Below, one piece after another: positions 29,301 to 38,100 of a DNA stretch of 43,366 nucleotides (position 1 is its first letter; each line of letters starts with the position of its first letter). The position numbers were made by a program, and so were the translations under genes. The stretch lies in contig JABJOX010000028.1 in the NCBI GenBank assembly GCA_018664115.1, positions 1 through 43,366 of the forward strand. The letters run 5' to 3'. The DNA is from Candidatus Woesearchaeota archaeon. Its GTDB lineage: Archaea; Nanobdellota; Nanobdellia; Woesearchaeales; GW2011-AR9. Below the pieces are notes generated by a model. The model worked only from the letters and a program-made list of their open reading frames with translations, was not told the origin of the DNA and ran no database searches.

Positions 29301-30209
29301 ACTTGGACTGAAGAAAGTGAGCAGGGTGTAGATACAGATTTAAATCATCTTGAAGTTAATGTTACTCATTTAAGTACTTTTATTTTAGGTAAAGCTGCTG
29401 TGACGGCTGCTGCTAGTGCTGCTGCTAGTAGTTCTAGTAGTAGTTCAAGTTCGGGTAGTAGTGGTAGTGGTTTACCGCCTGCCCCTACACCGTCTGCAGG
29501 ATCAGCGGCTGCGGCTTTTATTGAGGATAAAAGTGATACCTCGGAAGATGAAGAAAAAGTTCAAGAAGCATCTTCAGAGTTAGATGAAGAAAGACGTTTA
29601 GGAATTATTGGTTGGGATAAATATAAAGGGATCATTATTAACTTAAGTGGGATTCTGATTGGGGTTCTTGTTCTGGTAATTATTGGCAGTTTATTTGTTC
29701 GGTCACATCATAATCTTTTGTTAAAGAGAAAATATAACACTGGAGAAACTATTTGGTCAAAGATTAAACTGTTCTTTAGAGATAATAAGAAAAATGTTAA
29801 ATTAACTTTGATGATAATTGCGGGTTTATTATTCTTGGGATTGTTAGTTTATTTAATTTATTCTTCCTGGTCTCAAATTGTTTTATCTTTAAGTAAAGTT
29901 TGGGCTTGGTTGTATACTGTTGGGATTTTGAATCAGTTTAGGGGTATTTTTATAGCGTTAATTATATTACTAATTATTGGTGCTTTATTTATTAGGTCTC
30001 ATCATGAATTTTTATTGAAAAAAAAAACTGAGAAAGTTAACAAGTTTAAATGGAAAACTTTTTTTAAAAAACACGGGAAAATGATCAAATTGGTTTCAAT
30101 AATTGTTCTTATCTTATTGGTTTTGGCAGTTATAATTTATTTAATTTATTTTTATTTTTCAGCTATTAGTTCTTTTTTTAGTAGGATTTGGTCTTGGTTG
30201 TTTAATTAG
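26331..30209 (+). CDS. Giant exported beta-helix surface protein with Ig/cadherin-like repeats and C-terminal TM modules
   Basis: N-terminal TM; parallel beta-helix (NISNNVVTNISS...); three ~90-aa PTPTNQSVEY repeats; Ser/Gly/Pro linker; duplicated 2-TM module. Confidence 0.85.
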   Translation: MDSRFNQLFSVFAIFIVVIGFGVLLNLDDSQLNNAELNFNNLFGSEGNVLTGAVIGIGSGETGADESVIEEVIVDDDSESNSVILNDDLTLHANCGDGFGTCACADQLLGSYNLSFDLSCTDSGITIGGPNLVFDCRGHSITGDGGGGPDTGFTNNGVWSNVTIKNCVIGGFGQGINFQHAVNATIWNNTIGHINISEPAWGISFTNCSEANISNNVVTNISSDNLDSPYGIQYAEAMNSALYDAVIYSNNISRIYGVDNLVPYGLGIGDANFPTLNNVRFENNIIENINCTTGSTGTCALLGGIGLKISSGTNFNISNNQFNYLGTGIIPDQPNLRIVNNDFKSSSYGIYNLNNVGAASTRFNHSWIENNTFDGLTEGVYLFGNNHNNTFLNNNFSNNLPFSIRDDTVSITNNTVIYNSSMGEIKWDKANITTSITLGVNSSDLYIENGTIGLLNSINMFKLNDTARLTFRGLAYSAAPFLLKDGTRCDNGNACNITYDASTGILLANVSSFSNYTLQEGVDSTLPYFDPTPTNQSVEYGSEFNYDVNGTDETAVGNYSVNDTTQFRINGSGMISNATHLHYGVIALNVSLNDSSNNVNSTIIFINVTDTTPSSFSPTPTNQTVQYLANFFYDLNGSDNYNVSSFTVNDTNQFKINSSGGLTNVSNLHYGVIAVNVSVNDTFNNTNSTIIFVNITDTTLPRFDPTPTNQSMEYLVNFFYDLNGSDNYNISSFTINDTVSFKINSSGGLTNKTNNVLAGFYGINVSVNDTFNNTNSTIIFINVSDTISATIDVIGPVGPTNGTTVELMLLTSENASCYYKNATIGYTPFNVTLANTTHQHILNNSFSAGNHQYNFFCNDTSNNNASASITLLVTTTNVTNSSVVSSTLTANTSNILDLTTELNLTFNVSKDYSPAISVSMYKYNTTPETSAFAITGSTITEFKYYVIDAPAVSGNINKITMKFTYNETDVVAAGIAEADLKVYYYNATAGTWTEESEQGVDTDLNHLEVNVTHLSTFILGKAAVTAAASAAASSSSSSSSSGSSGSGLPPAPTPSAGSAAAAFIEDKSDTSEDEEKVQEASSELDEERRLGIIGWDKYKGIIINLSGILIGVLVLVIIGSLFVRSHHNLLLKRKYNTGETIWSKIKLFFRDNKKNVKLTLMIIAGLLFLGLLVYLIYSSWSQIVLSLSKVWAWLYTVGILNQFRGIFIALIILLIIGALFIRSHHEFLLKKKTEKVNKFKWKTFFKKHGKMIKLVSIIVLILLVLAVIIYLIYFYFSAISSFFSRIWSWLFN

Positions 30210-30340
30210 TTGATTTGTGATTAATTCTTTATTTAAGAGAAAATAGGTAAAGTTTAAAACGTAGGCTTCTTTTTCTGATATGTTATGAACTTTCAAAAAC
30301 TTAATCAGTTTTTGTCTTTCATTTTTAATGAAATTAAAAA

Positions 30341-31306
30341 ATGAATTTCCAAAACATTGCACCAATTGAAACTAACAAACAGTTGTTGAACTTAGCTTTT
30401 GCTAAAGCTAGAGTTAAAGGTAAGTCTAAAAAACTAAAAGGTAATTGGTTACAAATTATTCGTCAGAAAGAGGCTTTAAAGTTAGATATAGTTAAAGATA
30501 CAATTGTTCCCAGACTTGATAAAGTTTTAAAATCTTTTCCAGCAACCGCAGATTTGTCTGATTTTTATACCAAATTAATGAATTTAACTTTAGATTATCC
30601 TAATTACAAGAAATCTTTAGGTGCAGTCAACTGGGCAATGGGGAAAATTAGACTTTTGCACAAAAGTTATGTTTCTAAAATAATTAAATGTAAAGATCGT
30701 GAAGCCATTAAAGATCTTTCCAAACAATTTTATGGTCGATTATCTTCATTACTTAAACAAGTCTCTCCAAATTTTGTTTATTTAGAAAAATGTAGAAGAA
30801 TCATGAAAAATTATCCTGATATTAAAGAATTGTTTACTGTTTGTATTTATGGTTTTCCTAATGTAGGTAAAACTACTCTTTTGAATAAATTGACTGGAAC
30901 AAGAGCACAGGTTGCTGCTTATGCTTTTACCACAAAAAGTGTTAATGCGGGTTATTTTAAAGTAGGGGATAAAAAAATACAGGTTTTAGATGTTCCGGGA
31001 ACTTTAGCTAGAAAAGAAAAGATGAACGCTATTGAATTACAAGCAGATTTAGTGGCTAAAGAACTTGCTGATTCGATTATTTATGTTTTTGATTTAAGTG
31101 AGCAAGGTGGTTTTTCTATTAAGAAACAGGAACAGTTATTACAGAATTTAGGACTGAAAAAGAAAGTATTGGTATATTTAAGTAAATTAGATTTAGTTGG
31201 GCCTGAAGTTCTTGCTGGGTTTAAAGAAAAGTATTATTCTTCAGAAGAGATCAAAGAAAAGATTGTTTCTTTTGTAAAAATTGACCCTGAACCAGTGGTT
31301 GATTAG
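30341..31306 (+). CDS. NOG1-like GTPase
   Basis: N-terminal helical domain then YGFPNVGKTTLLNKLTG, DVPGTLARKE, SKLD. Confidence 0.85.
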   Translation: MNFQNIAPIETNKQLLNLAFAKARVKGKSKKLKGNWLQIIRQKEALKLDIVKDTIVPRLDKVLKSFPATADLSDFYTKLMNLTLDYPNYKKSLGAVNWAMGKIRLLHKSYVSKIIKCKDREAIKDLSKQFYGRLSSLLKQVSPNFVYLEKCRRIMKNYPDIKELFTVCIYGFPNVGKTTLLNKLTGTRAQVAAYAFTTKSVNAGYFKVGDKKIQVLDVPGTLARKEKMNAIELQADLVAKELADSIIYVFDLSEQGGFSIKKQEQLLQNLGLKKKVLVYLSKLDLVGPEVLAGFKEKYYSSEEIKEKIVSFVKIDPEPVVD

Positions 31307-31381
31307 TTGTTAATTGATTTATGGTTCTTTGACATTTTTTTATCTGGTTATTAATTATTTCTAGTTCTTTTTGTCTTGTGG

Positions 31382-31583
31382 GGTTACATTGTAGTAATTT
31401 ATGGCTACATGGTGGCAAATTATGTGCCAAATAGCCTAAAAAAATTGTGATTTTATTTTGGTTATTAATTTATTAATTATTTCTGGTTCTTTTGGTCTTG
31501 TCTGGGCTACATAATAGTAAAAAATAGTTACATGGTGGTAAATACTTTGCTAAATGACCTAAAAAATGGTTACATAATAGTAA
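31382..31583. repeat. Five 16-bp operator-like repeats (GGTTACATNNTRGTAA)
   Basis: Copies at 31382, 31403, 31505, 31526, 31568; steps of 21, 21 and 42 nt within groups; last copy abuts TATA tttataaag. Confidence 0.65.
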
Positions 31584-31617
31584 GATTTATAAAGATAATA
31601 AAGATTCTTTATTTAGT

Positions 31618-32103
31618 TTGAAAGTACAAAAAGAAGAGGAAATAGTAAAAGTAATCTCTCGGCTAGCTAATCTTCTCTCTGATGAAAACAAAAAAGCGCT
31701 TGCTAAAGAACTTGTTGGAGCTGTAAAAGAAGATAAAGTAAGTCTTCCAATTTCTATTTTTAAAACAAAATTGTCTGCTTTAGGTGCAATTGTTGTTTAT
31801 CTTAAAGATGTTCAGAAATTAAAAGTTAAAGAAATTGCATCGTTATTAAATAGAGAATTAAGCACGATTTATACCACCTATGAATTGGCTAAAACTAAGT
31901 TGAAGAAAGAGATTGATATCTCTGATGATTCCGTATTAGTTCCATTATCTATTTTTTCTAATCGTAAATATGCAGTTCTTGAATCTTTAGTATTTTATCT
32001 TAAAAATGAAAAGAAATTTTCTATGACTGAAATTAGTAAAATTCTGAATAAGAGTTATAGCACGATTAAAACTTCTAATAAGAGGTATAATGATAAGAAA
32101 TAA
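31618..32103 (+). CDS. Duplicated-HTH (sigma region 4-like) regulator, TTG start
   Basis: Two homologous halves: LPISIFKTKLSALGAIVVYLKD...EIASLLNRELSTIYTTYELAK and VPLSIFSNRKYAVLESLVFYLKN...EISKILNKSYSTIKTSNKRYN. Confidence 0.75.
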   Translation: MKVQKEEEIVKVISRLANLLSDENKKALAKELVGAVKEDKVSLPISIFKTKLSALGAIVVYLKDVQKLKVKEIASLLNRELSTIYTTYELAKTKLKKEIDISDDSVLVPLSIFSNRKYAVLESLVFYLKNEKKFSMTEISKILNKSYSTIKTSNKRYNDKK

Positions 32104-35100
32104 TAAAAAAGAGGGCTGGAAGAGGAAAGTTGAGAATATTAGTTCAGGTAATAAAGCGTTCTTAGTCTTATCGTTAGTTTTAGCTTTCTTTTTTATCTTC
32201 TCGTTAAGTTATGGTTATTTGAATGATTCTGACTTTGGCAATTATGAGACTAATTTAATTACTGGTGCGGCTATTGGAATACAAGATCCGATGGTTGTTG
32301 AGGAACCTGTGATTGAGGAACCTGTTATTGAAGATGTTGTTGAAGATGTTATAGAGGAGCAAGATTCAGGAATCATTATTGGGGAACAGGGATTAGGTCT
32401 TGCTGCTGTTGATACCTGTAATAGTTGTGCTGATTGTCAGACTAAAGCGGTTGATGGGGTTACTCTACAATTACTTAACAATATAACCAATCTTGCTGCT
32501 GATTGTATTAATCTTGCTGCTGGAAATTTAGTGATTGATTGTCAAGGATATAGTATTATCTCTGAGAATTCTTTTAGGGGGATCGATGTTAATTTTGGAA
32601 ATACAAATGTTACGGTCAACAATTGTAGTATTTATAATGCAGGTACTGGAGTATATGGAGACGCTCATAACGTTACAGTTGATAATTCTTCATTTTACCA
32701 TAATTCTGTTGGTATTGATATGAGAAGAACAGATCATAATGTGAGAAATAATTATTTTTATAACAATACTGAAGGAATTACTTTCAGTGCTGCTCATAAT
32801 GCCATTATTAGAAATAATAAAATTGTTGGGCTTCTTAATGATGAAGGGATTATTGGTTCTTCCGGTAATGATATTGTTATTGATGGGAATGATCTTTATA
32901 ATCATACTAATGGGATTCTGATTAGTTCTACTAGCTCTAAAACCAATTATGATATAATTAATAATTACATTTATAATTCTACTAATGATGGAATTTCATT
33001 AACTGAAGTTGAACCAAATTTATATTTTGCTAACAATACTATTAATTTATCTTTATCTGATTGTTTAGTGTATAATGGTGATAATAATAATGATAATCAA
33101 ACTTTTTTGAGTAATACATTTGTTAATTGTACTACTAGTTCTTTAGATATACAATTTTCAAGTGATTGCACCGATAATTATTATATTAACAATAGTATTG
33201 ATCCGACCGTTCAATTAAGATACGATCAAAATTGTCCTGTATACTTTATTAATAATTCGTTTAATAAAAGTTGGGTTGATGTTGTTGGCACTACTGGAAG
33301 AACAAATGCTAAATTCTTTGTGCAATGGTATTTAGACGTACATGTTCAGGATACTGCTGCTGCTGCTATTGCAAATGCTAATGTTTCTGTGTTTAATGTT
33401 ACTGGGGATTTGTTTAATATTAGTCAATCTGATGCGAATGGTAATGCTCCAAGATTAGTGGTTACAGAATTTTATCAGAATAATACTAATGTTAAGTTCT
33501 ATGAAACACCGCACAATATAACTGCTAATTTGACAGATTATATTATAAATTATACTTCTGTTAATTTTACTAACAATGAGAGTACTATACTGACGATTGT
33601 CTTGCCTTCTGGTGCGACTAGTTGTGGTGATACAATTACTGCTGATACTACATTAACTGCTGCTTTAAATGGTTGTACTGGTGATGGAATTACTATCGGT
33701 GCTTCAGACATTATTCTTGACTGTGCTAATTTTCAGATTGATGGAGATGGAGATGGTCCTGACTCTGGTGTTTTAAATAGCGGGATTTATAGTAATATTA
33801 CTGTTAAGAATTGTGTAATCAAGAATTTTGGTACTGCGATTGCTTTTTCACATAGTCATAATGTTACCATTTGGAATAATACCCTTGGTCATGTTAATTT
33901 TTCTACTGACACGGGTGGAGGAATTAATTTTGCTAATTGTACTCAAGCAAATATTTCTAATAATATTATTACTAATATCACTGCTGATGCTACAGCTAAT
34001 CCTTTTGGAATTACTTTTGCAGAATTTGTAGGGGATGCTCCTGCTGCTTTAACAGTTTCTAGTTCTGTAATATTTGGAAATAATATTTCTAGAATTTATG
34101 GGGAAGATAATGTCAATCCATTTGGTATAAATTTGGGTGATGCTAACTTTTTAAAAATAGATGGTTTAAAAGTTGATGGTAATGTTATTGAAAATATTAA
34201 TTGTACTTCCGCTGGTGGGGGCACTTCTTGTGAATCTAATGGTGGTATAGGAATTAGGATTAGTTCGGGTACTAATGTTAATATTACTAATAATAATGTT
34301 AGTTATACTGGAACTGCAATTTTACCTAATCAACCTAATTTACGGATTGTAAATAATTATTTTAGAAGTAGTACTTATGGTATTGGTGCATTCCAAGATA
34401 GTGCTAGTATTCGTTTTAATCATAGTTGGATTGAGAACAACACTTTTGATGGGTTAACACAAGGTGTTTATCTTCTTGGAAACAATCACAATAATACTTT
34501 TTTGAATAATAACTTTAGTAATATTTTACAATTTTCAATTTTAGATTTTACTGTGGGCATTACTAATAATAGTGTGATTTATAATAGTTCAATGGGTGAA
34601 ATTAAATGGGATAAATCTAATATTACTACTAATATCACTTTAGGGGTTAATTCATCTGATCTTTATATTGAAAATGGTACAATTGGTTTGATTAATGATA
34701 TTAATACATTTAAATTAAATGATACTGCTCAAATAACTTTTAGGGGATTAGCTTATCCTGTTACTCCACAACTATTGAAAGATAATGTTAGATGTGATGA
34801 TGGAAATACTTGTAATATTACTTATGATACTAGTAATGGAGTTTTAGTAGCTAATATTAGTAGTTTCAGTAATTATACCTTACAAGAGGGAACTCCTCCT
34901 TACTTTGACCCTACTCCAACAAATCAGACGGTCCAATATATTAGTGAGTTTAATTATGATGTTAATGGAACTGATGATACAGCTATAGGAAATTATTCGG
35001 TTAACGATACTGCCCAGTTTAGAATTAATGCTAGTGGTATGATTAGTAATGCTACTCATTTACATTATGGGTTTTATGGTTTAAATATATCTATTAATGA

Positions 35101-38100
35101 TACTTTTAACAATGTTAATAGTACAATAATTTTTATTAATGTAACTGATACTACTGTTCCATATTTTGACCCTACTCCTACAAATCAAACTGTCCAATAT
35201 TCATCTAATTTCTTTTATGACATAAATGGTTCTGATAATTATAATATCAGTAGTTACACTGTTAATGACACTATTCAATTTAAAATTAATAGTAGTGGTG
35301 GTTTGACTAATGTTAGTACTCTTCATTATGGTGTGATTCCAATTAATATTAGTGTTAATGATACTTTTAATAACACTAATAGTACGGTTATTTTCATTAA
35401 CATTACAGATACAACTGCTCCTAGTTTTAGTCCAACGCCAAGTGATCAAAGTGTTCAGGTTGATAATCAGTTCTTGTACGATGTAAATGCTACTGATAAT
35501 TATAACGTTAGTAGTTATACTGTTAATGATACGACTCAGTTCAGCATTAATATTAGCGGTACAATTCTTAACAACACCATTCTTGCTGTTGGGGCTTACA
35601 ATTTGAATATCAGTGTTAATGATACGTTCAATAATACTAAATCTAGTGCGATTGTTGTTACGATAACTGCTATCCCTGCTACACCTCCTGCTGATAGTGG
35701 TGGTTCTTCAAGGGGTTCAGATGCTACTGATTCTGCTCCTGCAACTCCTCCTGAACCTCCTGCACCCCCTTCACCTGCTGCTCCAGCACCAATAGATTCT
35801 GAAAAAGAAGTGCTTTCAGAGAGAGAAGTTCGAGCGATTGCTGATCATATTATTACAGATATTAGGGTTCCAAGATCTGAAATGGCTGCTACTAATCCGG
35901 AAGCTGCTACTGATTTCAGAGAGGGGCCAACTGCTGATAGGGGTGAAGTACAAAGAAATCCAATTTCGGATGTTGAGAAAGTATTAGTTAGAATTTATAA
36001 TCCTGGTGATAAAGATTTAGTGGTTAGTCCGAGAATTAAGAAGAAGATATATGAACTTAAAGATGGGGAGAGGGTTGAAGATATTTTACGTGATAGATTA
36101 CTTGATGAATTTAAAGATATTAATGAGGATGACCTTCGACAAAAAATTGAGGAACGTAAAGAAATAATTTCTTTGATTGAAAGGGAGAATGTTGATTTTA
36201 TTAGTGTCGGTAAAACTGCAAGTTTTTTTGCCGGTGAAGTGGGGATGTATTCTGGTGAACATACCGCTGGTGAATATTTGAGAAATTCATTAATCACCAA
36301 AGAGATTGTTGTTAGGCCAAAAGAAACTGTGGAAACAGAATTATTTTTGAGAAAAGGATTGTCATTAGATCCAAAAGATGTAGAAATTATTTTAGAATCA
36401 AGGGGCGTTTTATTGGAAGAGAAAACCATAGCACCAATTGATGAACGTTTGATTGGTACAGAGATAGATTTTGGTGAAGATGATAATATTATGGATGTTT
36501 ATGTATTAATACCTAAAGAGGTTTCTGAAACTCAGAGTAGAGGTAAGTATCATGTTGAGATTGATATTAATCAAATAGCTTGGAAACAAAGAGATCTTGA
36601 AAATATAATTGTTCCAAGACAAGTAAGTTCTTTTGTAGAATTTTATGGACCTTATGATGTTTTATCTGACAGGGGAGCTTTCTTGGCACAGGAAATAGTG
36701 TACAAGTTTGATCCTAGAAGTGATTATGTTATCAAAAGTAGAATCTACAAAGACGGAACACTTGTTTCAGAGCATGAATTTGAACGCCTTGCTATAGAGA
36801 AAGTTGCAAAAGATGAGTTTTATGATTCTCCTGCTTTAGTAGGTAGAGCATTTGGTACGGCAGTAAAATTGGTTCCATTCGGTTATCGGTCATATTGGTT
36901 TGGATTATTTGTATTGATTATATTAATTATGATTACTATTTATGCTGGATATAGATTACGTAAAATATATGGATTCAAAATTAAACGGAAAGGAGTATTC
37001 GATGATTTAGAAGAAGCAAAAACTGAATTGATTAAAAAGATTAAAGTCGTTCCTACGTTCAAAAGAGGAAAGATTGCTTCTCTAATCATTTTTAAACGTC
37101 GTTTGATTAAAGCGGCTTTAATAGTTTCTTATGGGCTAGCATATCCATTTGTTATTTTATATCGTGGATTTAGATTTGTTAAGAATTTAATTGTTCAACG
37201 GTTTAGAAAGTTGTTTAGACATTCTGCTAAGATGTCTGAAAAAGTAAGTGATGATTATGTTGAAGCTATACGTGATAATAATCGTTTCGTACGTAAAGAA
37301 GTACGTCGGTCTAAAAGAAGTTTGTTTAAGTTTGTCTTGGCTATTATTTCATCATTTGGTTTAGTTATGAAATGGGTTGAACATCAATTTGGAAAGTTGT
37401 TCAGACGTTCTGCTAAGATGTCTGCAAAAGTTAGTGAACAATCTTCTGAAGCTGTGCATGATAGTAATCGTTTTGTTCGTAAAGAAGTTCGTAGGACTGA
37501 AAGAAAACTGTTGAAGTTCTTGTTAGCTATTGGCTTATCTCTACGGGCAGCTAAGAATTGGATTAAGCGACAGTTCAGGAAATTGTTCAGACGTTCAGCT
37601 AAGATGTCTGCAAAAGTAAGTGAACAATCTTCTGAGGCTGTGCATGACAGTAATCGTTTTGTACGTAAAGAAGTACGGCGTACTGAGAAGAAATTGTTGA
37701 AGTTCTTGTTAGCTATTGGCTTGTCTCTACGGGCAGCTAAGAATTGGATTAAGCGACAGTTCAGGAAATTGTTCAGACGTTCTGCTAAGATGTCTGCAAA
37801 AGTAAGTGGAGGAATAAGTGAAACTTCCTCTGCTGTTGTAAAGAGAAGTAAGAATGCAAAGGAAGATGTTAGTGAAGCTTCGTCAATGGTTTTAAAAGAA
37901 AGCAAGAGATCTCTTTGGAAATTTATTAAGAATCTTATTACTGGAACATTATCTGTCTCTAAATCTGCTTTCAAATTTTTAACTAAATGGACTATTTATA
38001 CTCTCAAAGCATTAGTGGTCGGCTTAGCTGTAATAATAAAGGATACTTATCTATTAATTAGAAAAGCAACTATTTGGTCTGGCAAATATTTATTCTTGTT

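Noticed and set aside
30319-30343. Near-palindrome CATTTTTAAT-GAA-ATTAAAAAATG covering the NOG1-like start
   Set aside because: AT-only with a bulge; not distinguishable from background in this composition
31321-31600. CRISPR array
   Set aside because: Repeats are 16 bp, imperfect, dyadic and promoter-adjacent; no uniform spacers and no cas genes
37384-37974. 196-aa antisense ORF with repeats
   Set aside because: Opposite strand of the 186-bp coding repeats in the giant protein; no promoter or RBS evident
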